Positions 8,643 to 17,056 of a stretch of 64,000 nucleotides of DNA are shown piece by piece; positions within the stretch are counted from its first letter, which is position 1; each line of letters begins with the position of its first letter. The DNA is from Pseudomonas asturiensis (GTDB taxonomy: Bacteria; Pseudomonadota; Gammaproteobacteria; Pseudomonadales; Pseudomonadaceae): NCBI RefSeq assembly GCF_900143095.1, contig NZ_FRDA01000022.1, forward strand, positions 25,528-89,527, written 5' to 3'. The position numbers and the translations under genes were made by a program. The notes under the pieces were generated by a model. It did not search any database. It was given only the letters and a program-made list of their open reading frames with translations, and was not told the DNA's origin.

Positions 8643-9545
8643 TTAGATGAGGCCGAGCCGGTTGAGCTCAATCTGGGCGCTGAGCGGGTCGTCGACGAGG
8701 GTCAGACCTGCAACCTCGTTTGCACTTACGAGCAGCTCGGCATTATGGATCTTCACCGTTGGTCCACCCAGCACGACGGGGCAGGTGATGTTGGCCAGCA
8801 GCCTGGGCAACTGGGCGGTGTTCAGGGCTTTGCTGGAATACAGCACGATGCCACGCGGCTGCAGGTATTCAGCCGCCAGCGCCAGTTCACCCATGGGCAA
8901 TGGCCAGTCGAAAACCTCTACCGGGCAGTCGGCGCTGCTGACCAGCCAGGCCGTGAGCCATAGATGAGGTTCGAGCGGCAGATCGGACTGGTTGACCAGC
9001 AACACCGGCTTGCCGCTGAGCTGGCGGTTGTTGTGGTAGATGCGTGCGCCAAACTTGCTGCGCAGCCAGGAGTAGAAGAAGGTGCGCTCCAGCTGCGCAC
9101 CGAACTTGCCCTGCCAGCGTTGCTCCAGCTCTGCCAGCAGCGGCATCAGGAGTTGTTCGCACAAGGTGCGCGGCGGATAAAGCGACATCGCCTGGTTGAA
9201 CACATCGTCCACGCGGCGCTCGGCCAGTTCGCCAATGGCGACCAGCAGCATCTGGCGCAACGCATCCCAGTCACTGGATGGACTGGGCGCATCCTGCCGA
9301 TCATCATCGATCAACGCCTTGACCTGACTGACCGACACGCCACGGTTGAGCCAGGTGAGGATCATCATCACGCGCTGCACGTGTTCCTGCGAGTACAGGC
9401 GATGACCCTTTGCGGTGCGGTGCGGGACGATCAGGCCGTAACGCCGCTCCCAGGCGCGCAGGGTGACGGCATTGACGCCGGTCTGGCGTGCCACCTCGCG
9501 GATTGGCAGCCAGTCGTCCGGCGCATCCTTATCCAGTTCATTCAT
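8643..9545 (-). CDS. MerR-family regulator, LitR/CarH-like (class II)
   Basis: A 300-residue regulator with a MerR helix-turn-helix at residues 14-60 (IREVARQTGVNAVTLRAWERR) and a C-terminal half that follows the B12-binding fold of LitR/CarH. Where photosensory class I proteins have E/D-x-H-x-x-G, this one has EPHLWL, so the last glycine is missing. That fits class II LitR proteins such as P. putida PplR, reported to act with a short LOV protein rather than cobalamin. No LOV gene is in the window. The start ATG 9545 has no clear ribosome site; a TTG at 9551 overlapping the upstream stop is the alternative. It probably controls its own operon through the repeats at 10531-10590. Confidence 0.87.
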   Translation of the reverse strand: MNELDKDAPDDWLPIREVARQTGVNAVTLRAWERRYGLIVPHRTAKGHRLYSQEHVQRVMMILTWLNRGVSVSQVKALIDDDRQDAPSPSSDWDALRQMLLVAIGELAERRVDDVFNQAMSLYPPRTLCEQLLMPLLAELEQRWQGKFGAQLERTFFYSWLRSKFGARIYHNNRQLSGKPVLLVNQSDLPLEPHLWLTAWLVSSADCPVEVFDWPLPMGELALAAEYLQPRGIVLYSSKALNTAQLPRLLANITCPVVLGGPTVKIHNAELLVSANEVAGLTLVDDPLSAQIELNRLGLI

Positions 9546-9547
9546 GA

Positions 9548-10510
9548 TCAAATCGCATTACGCAGGCTGAGGTTTTCCGGATGGGGTTGCATGTACACCT
9601 GCAGCGCCACATACGGATCCGGGTGTTGGCGAAAGTGATGTTTGAGCAGGGTCAGCGGCACGATCAACGGCACGATGCCTTGATGGTACTGAGCAATGAG
9701 CTGCTGGATTTCCTGCTTGTCTTCGGCGCTGATGGTCTGTTTGAGATAACCGGCCAGGTGCTGAAGCACATTGGTATGGGTGCGACGCGTCGCACACTTC
9801 TTGAGCGCGGTCATCAAGTCGCTGAAATACTGCGGGGCGATTTCATTCGGATCACTGCGGCCCATGCTCCCCAGCATCTTGCCCAGTGCCTTGTACTGCA
9901 CCGGGTCATTGGCCATGAGCTGATACTTGTAGCGCGAGTGGAACTCAGTCAGCGCGCGTCGCGTGACGCCTTCCTTCAATAGCTGTTGCCAGGCGAAGTA
10001 GGCGAACACGCGCGTCACGAAATTCTCGCGCAGCACGGCGTCGTTGAGACGACCGTCTTCTTCGACCGGCAGGTTAGGGTGACGCTCGCAGAAGGCCTTG
10101 GCATAGATCCCGCTGCCGCCCCCATCGACCGGCGCGCCGTTTTCACGGTAGACCTTGACCCGCTCAAGCCCGCACGATGGGGATTTCTGCATGAAGATAT
10201 AGCCGCAGATATCGCCCAGTTCGCTGGCCATCTGCGTGCCGTAGTCGGCCAGCGCTTCGGTCACGTCAAGCTCGCGATTGACCGTGCCGAGGGCACGCGG
10301 GTTTTCAGCGTCGCCGACCAAGCGGATCGGTTCGCGGGGAATGCCCATGCCAATGGCGACTTCGGGGCAGGCCTGGACGAAATCGAAGTACTCACTCAGC
10401 GCACGTGTGCACAGGTGAGATTCCTTGTGACCGCCATTGAAGCGAACTTCGGCGCCCATCAGGCAGGCACTGATCCCCAGTTTGGGCTTTTCGATTACGG
10501 GCGTGGACAT
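9548..10510 (-). CDS. DUF523 and DUF1722 two-domain protein (YbgA-like)
   Basis: A 320-residue protein. The N-terminal half is DUF523 (GISACLMGAEVRFNGGHKES, then QKSPSCGLERVKVY) and the C-terminal half is DUF1722 (FAYFAWQQLL to the end), the same fusion seen in E. coli YbgA, which also neighbours a photolyase. The conserved cysteines in SACLMG and SPSCG suggest metal binding, but the function is unknown. The ATG at 10510 has GAGG upstream and is the first gene after the operator region, so it heads the ten-gene operon. Confidence 0.92.
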   Translation of the reverse strand: MSTPVIEKPKLGISACLMGAEVRFNGGHKESHLCTRALSEYFDFVQACPEVAIGMGIPREPIRLVGDAENPRALGTVNRELDVTEALADYGTQMASELGDICGYIFMQKSPSCGLERVKVYRENGAPVDGGGSGIYAKAFCERHPNLPVEEDGRLNDAVLRENFVTRVFAYFAWQQLLKEGVTRRALTEFHSRYKYQLMANDPVQYKALGKMLGSMGRSDPNEIAPQYFSDLMTALKKCATRRTHTNVLQHLAGYLKQTISAEDKQEIQQLIAQYHQGIVPLIVPLTLLKHHFRQHPDPYVALQVYMQPHPENLSLRNAI

Positions 10511-10530
10511 CAACGACCTCTACAAAAGAC

Positions 10531-10593
10531 TTGTACAGACAGAATGCTCTGTACAACTTGTCCTCATCATAGGTGCCTAGCTGTACAAGTCAA
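10531..10593 (-). promoter_or_regulatory. Promoter and TTGTACA repeats, probable LitR operator
   Basis: Reading the minus strand, a -35 TTGACT (10593-10588) and a -10 TATGAT (10571-10566) are 16 bases apart. Three TTGTACA-type repeats surround them: 10531-10537, 10550-10556 and 10582-10588. The first two form a perfect inverted pair of 8-base arms (TTGTACAG and CTGTACAA) with a 10-base gap; the third overlaps the -35. This fits repression by a MerR/LitR-type protein. The link to the regulator at 8643-9545 is inference from position and from the known TGTACA-like sites of LitR proteins. Confidence 0.72.
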
Positions 10594-10641
10594 ATTGTTT
10601 GTAGAGGATTTGGGTGGGCGGCGAGGCAGTGATTACGGGAC

Positions 10642-10731
10642 CATGGGAGGCGGCTTGCCCGTGAAGCAATCGTCAGGCTCCCCGGTCACTGACGGGGCTG
10701 ACGCCTTCACTGGCATGCCGCTTTCTACGTG
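10642..10731. repeat. Degenerate REP pair
   Basis: ATGGGAGGCGGCTTGCCCGTGAA at about 10643-10665 resembles the Pseudomonas REP consensus (GTGGGAGCGGACTTGTCCGCGAA). TTCACTGGCATGCCGCTTTCTAC at about 10706-10728 looks like a decayed inverted copy. The pair lies between two divergently read minus-strand units and has no coding potential. Confidence 0.5.
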
Positions 10732-10765
10732 CCTGGCGGAAATGCTCGTTGCCTGAGCGGCCGCT

Positions 10766-10981
10766 TTACTTCCAGCCCATGCGCCACACATCCTCTGCCT
10801 GCAGCACCTGCCACGGCAGCCGCTCGCTGCGTTGGGTCAGCACCGCCTGCAGTTCGATCTCCAGCACCGTACCTTCTTCGTCCTTGAACAGCTCGGTGAC
10901 CAGAAAATGCTTTTCACGATTGACCGGGGTGGCTGCTGTCCATTTCGACAGCAGCAGTTTGCGCGGGTTGATCTGATTCAT
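10766..10981 (-). CDS. TIGR02450 family small tryptophan-containing protein
   Basis: A 71-residue protein with the pattern INPRKLLLSKWTAATP, REKHFLVT and a closing WQVLQAEDVWRMGWK, matching the TIGR02450 family of short Trp-rich proteins of unknown function. The ATG at 10981 overlaps the end of the renalase-like gene as ATGA, so the two are translationally coupled. Longer readings to 11107 would lie inside the upstream gene. The family is often near photolyase or light-response genes, which fits the location. Confidence 0.85.
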   Translation of the reverse strand: MNQINPRKLLLSKWTAATPVNREKHFLVTELFKDEEGTVLEIELQAVLTQRSERLPWQVLQAEDVWRMGWK

Positions 10982-11964
10982 TGTGCGTTCGCCAGCAGGC
11001 GGCGTGCCGCTTCCTGGCCGCTGAGCCAGGCGCCTTCGACCCGGCCTGACAGGCACCAGTCGCCGCAGACATAGATGCCCAGATCGGCATCCGACAATGC
11101 GCCCCACTCGTGCGAGCCTGCCGGTCGCGCATACAGCCAGCGGTGGGCGAGGGTGAACACCGGTTCCGGCATGGTGCAGTCGATCATTTCCGCAAAGGCG
11201 CCTTGCAGGTGCTCGATGACTTCTTCTTTGGACATGTCCAGATGCTGCCGGCTCCAGTTGCTGGTGGCGTGCAGAATCCAGGTGTCCAGCGTGTCGTCGC
11301 GTTCGGGCTTGCTGCGATTGCGCGCCAGCCAGTCGACCGGGCTGTCCTGTACGAAACAGCCTTGCATCGGCGTTTGCAACGGCGTGTTGAAGGCCAGCGC
11401 AACGGCCCAGGTCGGGTCCATCTTGACTCCGGCCACCACGCCGGCCAGCTTGGGAGCCGCAGCCAGTAATGGCGTGGCCTGAGGGGCTGGCGTTGCAATG
11501 ATGACGTGGCTGAACGGCCCGTGGCTCTCGCCCTCGGCGTCGAGCAGATTCCAGTGTTGCTCACCGCGAAACACCTCGGTGATGCGGCACGAAAAGGACA
11601 CGGGCATATCACCGCGCATGGCGCGCGTGATGGCGCTCATGCCCGGTTTGCCCACCCAGCGCACCTGCTCGTCGGGCGATGGACTGAGTCTGCCGTTCTG
11701 GAAGTTGTAGAGGGAAGGGGTCCACTCAGCGACATGGCCTTGGGCCTGCCACTGCTTGACCGCGGTCGCAAAGCGCCGGTCGCGAGCGGTGAAGTACTGC
11801 GCACCCATGTCCAGCGAGCCTGCATCGCTGCGTTTGCTGGACATCCGACCACCGCTGCCGCGGCTTTTGTCGAACAGGTGCACCTGATGCCCGGCGTCAG
11901 TGAGTGCCTGGGCTGCTGAAAGTCCGGCGATACCGGTACCGATGATTGCGATAGGGACAGTCAT
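10978..11964 (-). CDS. Renalase-like NAD(P)/FAD-dependent oxidoreductase
   Basis: A 328-residue flavoprotein with an N-terminal FAD motif (IIGTGIAGLSAAQAL), RGSGGRMSSKRS, DMGAQYFTARD and a C-terminal GIYVCGDWCLSGRVEGAWLSG that closes the FAD site. It closely matches the bacterial renalase described from a P. syringae pathovar (phaseolicola), which oxidises the inhibitory 2- and 6-dihydro isomers of NAD(P)H back to NAD(P)+. I infer the same metabolite-repair role. It is first in a two-gene unit with the TIGR02450 protein, and its promoter has a TTGTACA element like that of the adjacent light-type operon. Confidence 0.88.
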   Translation of the reverse strand: MTVPIAIIGTGIAGLSAAQALTDAGHQVHLFDKSRGSGGRMSSKRSDAGSLDMGAQYFTARDRRFATAVKQWQAQGHVAEWTPSLYNFQNGRLSPSPDEQVRWVGKPGMSAITRAMRGDMPVSFSCRITEVFRGEQHWNLLDAEGESHGPFSHVIIATPAPQATPLLAAAPKLAGVVAGVKMDPTWAVALAFNTPLQTPMQGCFVQDSPVDWLARNRSKPERDDTLDTWILHATSNWSRQHLDMSKEEVIEHLQGAFAEMIDCTMPEPVFTLAHRWLYARPAGSHEWGALSDADLGIYVCGDWCLSGRVEGAWLSGQEAARRLLANAQ

Positions 11965-11989
11965 AGGGGCCTCGTTACCTTGTCTGCAC

Positions 11990-12018
11990 AGACTACGCCG
12001 TAGTTAAAACCTGTACAA
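11990..12018 (-). promoter_or_regulatory. Promoter of the renalase unit with a TTGTACA element
   Basis: On the minus strand TTGTAC (12018-12013) could be the -35 and TAGTCT (11995-11990) the -10, with a 17-base spacer. The -35 lies within TTGTACA, the same heptamer repeated before the LitR-like operon. The rest of the gap 11965-12264 shows no gene. It is AT-richer near 12020-12060 and must also hold the promoter for the plus-strand gene at 12265, which I could not place. Confidence 0.5.
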
Positions 12019-12264
12019 TCTTCTTGTCTGGTATAACTTGCAGGGGTTCTCGATTTTGATGTGAGTCACTCTGCAACCTTGAAGGTCGAAGACGTTCAGT
12101 CTGCTACCGATCGACAATGGGCCAACCACCCCGGCGGGGCAGTAAAGCTCCAATCCGTTCAGGTGTGGCCTATTGTTCAGTCAACGGTTTCGTTGTCTGG
12201 AAAAGCGTCACCCGTAAAAAATAGACTACTCAATTGCCACGAACGCCACGCGAGGTAACCTGCC

Positions 12265-13167
12265 ATGCACATATTGCTGACCGGCGGTACTGGTCTGATA
12301 GGACGAGCGCTCTGCAGGCACTGGTCTGCCCAAGGCCATCAGTTGACCGTCTGGAGCCGAAAGCCTGCGCACGTTCCTGAGCTGTGCGGTCCCTCGGTGA
12401 AGGGCGTCGCTCGTCTCGAGGAGCTTGGCGATCAGCCGATCGATGCTGTCGTCAACCTGGCCGGTGCGCCCATCGCTGACCGGCCCTGGACCCGCAAGCG
12501 GCGTCTGATGCTGTGGGACAGCCGTATCGGCCTGACCGAGCAGTTGCTGGCCTGGATGGGCCAACAGACGCAAAAGCCTGCCCTGATGATCTCCGGCTCT
12601 GCTGTGGGCTGGTATGGCGACAGCGGCGAGCGTGAACTGGACGAAACGTCTCACCCCGCCAAGGAGGACTTTGCCAGTCAGTTGTGTGGTGCGTGGGAAG
12701 AAACAGCGCAGCGTGGGGAAGCGCTGGGTGTGCGCGTGGTGGTGATACGCACCGGTCTGGTGCTATCCGATCGTGGCGGCTTTTTGCAAAAACTGTTGCC
12801 GCCTTTCAAGTTCGGCATGGGAGGCCCGATCGGTAACGGTCGGCAGTGGATGCCCTGGATTCATGTTCAGGACCAAATTGCGGCGATTGATTTTCTGTTG
12901 ACGCTGGATGATGCGCGCGGTCCTTATAATCTTTGCGCGCCTGCGCCGGTGCGCAACCGCGACTTTGCCAAGACCCTTGCCGGCATTCTGCATCGGCCCG
13001 CCTTCATGCCAATGCCTGCGCTGGCGCTCAAAGTGCTGCTGGGCGAATTGTCGGTGTTGTTGTTGGGCGGGCAGCGAGCCCGCCCCGAGCGTCTGCGGCA
13101 AGCCGGTTTCACGTTCCGCTTTACCGATCTGAAAACCGCCCTGCAGGATTTGCTGGGTCGACACTGA
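12265..13167 (+). CDS. TIGR01777 family NAD-dependent epimerase-like protein (YfcH)
   Basis: A 300-residue extended-SDR protein. It has the GGTGLIGRAL nucleotide loop (7-16), VNLAGAPIADRPWT (a hallmark of TIGR01777/YfcH proteins) and a C-terminal DUF1731 region (RLRQAGFTFRFTDLKTAL). The substrate is unknown; related proteins occur in bacteria and plastids. The start ATG 12265 follows GAGGTAACCTGCC. It lies 23 bases before hemH on the same strand, so the two probably form an operon, as elsewhere in Pseudomonas. Confidence 0.92.
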   Translation: MHILLTGGTGLIGRALCRHWSAQGHQLTVWSRKPAHVPELCGPSVKGVARLEELGDQPIDAVVNLAGAPIADRPWTRKRRLMLWDSRIGLTEQLLAWMGQQTQKPALMISGSAVGWYGDSGERELDETSHPAKEDFASQLCGAWEETAQRGEALGVRVVVIRTGLVLSDRGGFLQKLLPPFKFGMGGPIGNGRQWMPWIHVQDQIAAIDFLLTLDDARGPYNLCAPAPVRNRDFAKTLAGILHRPAFMPMPALALKVLLGELSVLLLGGQRARPERLRQAGFTFRFTDLKTALQDLLGRH

Positions 13168-13190
13168 AAGCCATTGAATTAGGATGTTGC

Positions 13191-14213
13191 ATGACCGATC
13201 ACGCGTTGTTGCTGGTCAACCTAGGTTCGCCTGCTTCCACCCAGGTGGCAGATGTGCGCAGTTACCTCAATCAGTTCTTGATGGATCCCTACGTCATCGA
13301 CCTGCCGTGGCCGGTGCGCAGGCTGCTGGTGTCGTTGATTCTGATCAAGCGCCCTGAGCAGTCCGCGCACGCTTACGCATCGATCTGGTGGGACGAAGGT
13401 TCGCCGCTGGTGGTGCTCAGCAAGCGTCTGCAACAGGCCATGAAGAAAGAGTGGAGCCACGGACCGGTTGAGCTGGCGATGCGCTACGGAGAGCCTTCCA
13501 TCGAGACTCAACTGACGCGCCTGGCGGAGCAGGGTTTCAAGAAGGTGACACTTGCGCCGCTGTACCCCCAGTTTGCCGACAGTACGGTCACCACGGTGAT
13601 TGAAGAGGCCAAGCGCGTCGTTCGCGCCAAGTCGCTGAAGATGCAGTTCTCGCTGCTGCAGCCGTTCTTCGATCAGCCTGAATACCTCAGCGCCCTGGTG
13701 GAAAATGTGCGCCCGCATCTGGAGCAGCCATACGATCACTTGTTGCTGAGTTTCCATGGTCTGCCGGAACGCCATCTGCACAAGCTCGATCCGACGGGCA
13801 AGCACTGTATCAAGGACGATTGCTGCATGACCGCGCCCGCCGAAGTGCTTGCCACCTGCTACCGCGCCCAATGCCTGCAATCGGCTGCGGCGTTTGCCAA
13901 GCGCATGGGTCTCCCTGACGGCAAGTGGTCGGTATCGTTCCAGTCGCGTCTGGGGCGCGCCAAATGGATCGAACCCTACACCGAAGTACGCCTTGAGGAG
14001 CTGGCGGCGCAGGGCGTGAAGAAGCTGTTGGTCATGTGCCCGGCGTTTGTTGCCGACTGCATCGAGACCCTGGAAGAGATTGGCGACCGGGGTGCCGAAC
14101 AGTTCAAGGAGGCGGGCGGCGAGGAGTTGGTGCTGGTGCCGTGCCTGAACGACGACCCGAACTGGGCCAGGGAATTGAACAAGCTCTGCGAGCGTGCACC
14201 GCTGATGTTGTGA
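13191..14213 (+). CDS. hemH: Ferrochelatase
   Basis: The last enzyme of haem synthesis, inserting iron into protoporphyrin IX. The 340-residue product has LLVNLGSPAST at the N-terminus, the catalytic histidine in LLSFHGLPERH (187-195), and a distal ETLEEIGDR acidic stretch. A cluster of cysteines (HCIKDDCCMT) follows the active site, but no iron-sulfur cluster is implied. ATG 13191 has AGGA eight bases upstream. An in-frame reading from 12933 would lie within the preceding gene. Confidence 0.97.
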   Translation: MTDHALLLVNLGSPASTQVADVRSYLNQFLMDPYVIDLPWPVRRLLVSLILIKRPEQSAHAYASIWWDEGSPLVVLSKRLQQAMKKEWSHGPVELAMRYGEPSIETQLTRLAEQGFKKVTLAPLYPQFADSTVTTVIEEAKRVVRAKSLKMQFSLLQPFFDQPEYLSALVENVRPHLEQPYDHLLLSFHGLPERHLHKLDPTGKHCIKDDCCMTAPAEVLATCYRAQCLQSAAAFAKRMGLPDGKWSVSFQSRLGRAKWIEPYTEVRLEELAAQGVKKLLVMCPAFVADCIETLEEIGDRGAEQFKEAGGEELVLVPCLNDDPNWARELNKLCERAPLML

Positions 14214-14251
14214 CGTGCCGAGCCAAAAGGGACACCGAACGTCCCGGACTG

Positions 14252-14276
14252 CCTGCCCATGCGGCGCATGGGCAGG
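14252..14276. terminator. Perfect hairpin between convergent hemH and uraA
   Basis: Two 11-base arms (CCTGCCCATGC and GCATGGGCAGG) enclose a three-base loop. There is no T tract, so intrinsic termination is uncertain. The shape resembles the other palindromes at 24368 and 52229. Confidence 0.5.
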
Positions 14277-14294
14277 TTCGGTCAACCTCAGGCT

Positions 14295-15572
14295 TTACGG
14301 CAACTGATCGTCCACGTGCTTGTTCTTCCAGCTGTCATTGCCGGGCAGAATCAGGTTCAGCACGATCGCGGTCACGGCGCACAGGGCGATGCCCTTGAGG
14401 CCGAAGTCATCCGGGCCGTTGCCGGTGCCGATCAACACCCCACCGATACCGAACACCAGTGTCACCGAAACGATCACCAGATTGCGCGCCTCTGAGAGGT
14501 CGATCTTGTGACGAATCAGGGTGTTCATGCCCACCGCCGCAATCGAACCGAACAGCAGACACAGAATCCCGCCCATCACCGGCACCGGGATGCTTTGCAG
14601 CAGCGCGCCGAACTTGCCGATGAACGCCAGGGTGATCGCGAAGATCGACGCCCAGGTCATGATTTTCGGGTTGTAGTTCTTGGTCAGCATCACCGCGCCT
14701 GTCACTTCGGCATACGTGGTGTTGGGCGGACCGCCGAACAGACCGGCTGCGGTGGTGGCGATGCCGTCACCGAACAGCGTGCGGTGCAGGCCCGGCTTCT
14801 TCAGGTAGTCGCGACCGGTGACACTGCCGACTGCGATCACGCCACCGATGTGCTCGATTGCAGGAGCCAGTGCAACCGGTACGATGAACAGAATCGCCTG
14901 CCAGTTGAATTCCGGCGCGGTGAAGTGCGGGATCGCCAGCCAGGGTGCGGCGGCGATCTTGGCCGTGTCGACCACGCCGAAGTAGAACGACAGCGCAAAG
15001 CCGACCAGTACGCCGGAGATGATTGGCACCAGCCTGAAAATGCCTTTGCCGAATACCGCCACGATCAGCGTGGTCAGCAGGGCGGGCATCGAAATCAGCA
15101 TCGCGGTCTGGTAATGAATCAGCTCGGCACCATCACCTGATTTGCCCATCGCCATGTTGGCGGCAATCGGTGCCATGGCCAGGCCGATGGAGATGATCAC
15201 CGGGCCAATCACCACCGGCGGCAGCAGGCGGTCGATGAAACCGGTGCCTTTGATCTTCACGGCCAGGCCGAGGAAGGTGTAGACGAAGCCCGCCGCCATC
15301 ACACCGCCCATGGTCGCGGCCAGGCCGAACTGCCCCTTGGCTAGGATGATCGGTGTGATGAAGGCAAAGCTCGATGCCAGAAACACAGGCACCTGGCGGC
15401 CGGTCACGATCTGGAACAACAGCGTGCCCAGACCTGCGGTGAACAGTGCAACGTTGGGATCGAGTCCGGTGATCAGCGGCATCAAGACCAGCGCGCCAAA
15501 AGCCACGAACAGCATTTGCGCACCGGATAGAACCGTACGCCACAGTGGATCGTTGAACTCCTGCTGCGTCAT
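14295..15572 (-). CDS. uraA: Uracil/nucleobase:cation symporter (NCS2 family)
   Basis: A 425-residue inner-membrane protein with many hydrophobic helices and the NCS2 landmarks QMLFVAFGALVLMPLITG (N-terminal), PVALAPAIEHIGGVIAVG (the helix 8 Glu-His region) and NTTYAEVTGAVMLTKNYNP. It takes up uracil with a cation. The ATG at 15572 is chosen; longer readings overlap upp. It sits directly downstream of upp on the same strand, a salvage pair in which imported uracil is trapped as UMP. Confidence 0.93.
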   Translation of the reverse strand: MTQQEFNDPLWRTVLSGAQMLFVAFGALVLMPLITGLDPNVALFTAGLGTLLFQIVTGRQVPVFLASSFAFITPIILAKGQFGLAATMGGVMAAGFVYTFLGLAVKIKGTGFIDRLLPPVVIGPVIISIGLAMAPIAANMAMGKSGDGAELIHYQTAMLISMPALLTTLIVAVFGKGIFRLVPIISGVLVGFALSFYFGVVDTAKIAAAPWLAIPHFTAPEFNWQAILFIVPVALAPAIEHIGGVIAVGSVTGRDYLKKPGLHRTLFGDGIATTAAGLFGGPPNTTYAEVTGAVMLTKNYNPKIMTWASIFAITLAFIGKFGALLQSIPVPVMGGILCLLFGSIAAVGMNTLIRHKIDLSEARNLVIVSVTLVFGIGGVLIGTGNGPDDFGLKGIALCAVTAIVLNLILPGNDSWKNKHVDDQLP

Positions 15573-15576
15573 CGGG

Positions 15577-16215
15577 TTATGCGTCCTTCTGTTTGGTGCC
15601 GAAAATCTTGTCACCGGCATCGCCCAGGCCCGGAATGATATAGCCGTGTTCGTTGAGGCGTTCGTCGATGGACGCGGTGTAGATCATCACGTCGGGGTGT
15701 GCTTTTTCCACAGCGGCGATGCCTTCAGGGGCTGCAACCAGCACCATGGCACGGATTTCCTTGCAGCCGGCTTTCTTGAGCAGATCAATGGTCGCAACCA
15801 TGGAACTGCCGGTCGCCAGCATCGGGTCGATGATCATCGCCAGGCGCTCGTCGATTTCCGGCACCAGCTTTTCAAGGTAGGTATGGGCCTGCAGGGTTTC
15901 TTCGTTGCGGGCCACACCGACGGCACTGACCTTGGCGCCCGGAATCAGGCTGAGCACGCCGTCGAGCATGCCGATACCGGCGCGCAGGATCGGCACGACA
16001 GTGATTTTCTTGCCGGCGATCTTCTCGACCGACACGGTTCCGGCCCAGCCCTGAATATCGTAGTTTTCCAGCGTCAGGTCGGCAGTGGCTTCATAAGTAA
16101 GCAGAGCGCCCACTTCCTGGGCCAGCTCACGGAAATTCTTGGTGCTGATGTCTGCGCGGCGCATCAGGCCGAGCTTGTGGCGGATCAGCGGATGACGGAT
16201 CTCACGAATGGGCAT
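15577..16215 (-). CDS. upp: Uracil phosphoribosyltransferase
   Basis: Converts uracil and PRPP to UMP. The 212-residue product has the PRPP motif DPMLATGSS (130-138), VPILRAGIGM and a C-terminal GYIIPGLGDAGDKIFGTK uracil-binding loop. ATG 16215 gives the usual family length; upstream in-frame residues to 16239 are not conserved. It is first of the upp-uraA unit and divergent from hpt, with 213 bases between for both promoters. Confidence 0.97.
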   Translation of the reverse strand: MPIREIRHPLIRHKLGLMRRADISTKNFRELAQEVGALLTYEATADLTLENYDIQGWAGTVSVEKIAGKKITVVPILRAGIGMLDGVLSLIPGAKVSAVGVARNEETLQAHTYLEKLVPEIDERLAMIIDPMLATGSSMVATIDLLKKAGCKEIRAMVLVAAPEGIAAVEKAHPDVMIYTASIDERLNEHGYIIPGLGDAGDKIFGTKQKDA

Positions 16216-16428
16216 AAGGAAAGGCTCCAGCGGGGGCAAAAAAAACGGCCTAGATTAATCTATTCAGCAGACACTGTCTTACGATGTGTGCAGTATTGTT
16301 CTTCGGCCTGGACGTTCGCGGCTTTTAGAAGACACTCGCAACGTTAGTCCAGAATCGCTTGCCCTGAGTCGAACGGATGCGTACCTTTGCCCGCTTTTCT
16401 CACACTGCCCCCACCTGGAGAGCGCTTC

Positions 16429-16986
16429 ATGTCTGCTGATCTCGAGCATATCCGTCAAATCATGCGCGAGGCTGACTGCCTGTACACAGAAGCCGAAGTC
16501 GATGCTGCCATCGCTCGTGTCGGCGCGCAGATCAATGCCGAACTGGCGGAACGCAACCCGGTTGTGTTTTGCGTCATGAACGGCGGCCTGATCTTTTCCG
16601 GCAAGCTGTTGACCCACCTGAATTTCCCGCTGGAAGCGTCCTACCTGCACGCGACCCGCTATCGCAACGAAACCACCGGCGGCGACCTGTTCTGGAAAGC
16701 CAAGCCGGAAGTTTCGTTCATCGACCGCGATGTGCTGATCATCGACGACATTCTCGATGAGGGCCACACACTGGGCGCGATCATCGACTTCTGCAAACAC
16801 GCTGGTGCCCGCGCCGTCCACACGGCCGTGCTGATCGACAAGGACCACGACCGCAAGGCCCGCCCGGACCTTAAAGCCGATTACGTGGGGCTGCCGTGCA
16901 TCGACCGTTACATCTTCGGTTTCGGTATGGACTACAAAGGCTACTGGCGTAACGCTGCCGGTATCTACGCCGTCAAAGGCATGTAA
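16429..16986 (+). CDS. hpt: Hypoxanthine/guanine phosphoribosyltransferase
   Basis: A 185-residue purine salvage enzyme that makes IMP or GMP from PRPP. The PRPP loop is VLIIDDILDEGHTLG (102-116), and the base-binding segment reads YVGLPCIDRYIFGFGMDYKGYWRN. The start ATG 16429 follows GGAG nine bases upstream. Its location opposite upp-uraA makes this a small nucleobase salvage island. Confidence 0.93.
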   Translation: MSADLEHIRQIMREADCLYTEAEVDAAIARVGAQINAELAERNPVVFCVMNGGLIFSGKLLTHLNFPLEASYLHATRYRNETTGGDLFWKAKPEVSFIDRDVLIIDDILDEGHTLGAIIDFCKHAGARAVHTAVLIDKDHDRKARPDLKADYVGLPCIDRYIFGFGMDYKGYWRNAAGIYAVKGM

Positions 16987-17056
16987 GCGTCTCTGAGGCG
17001 CTGTCTGCGCATACACCAAGGCAGCGCTTCAACGCATCGATCAGGGACTATTCAGC

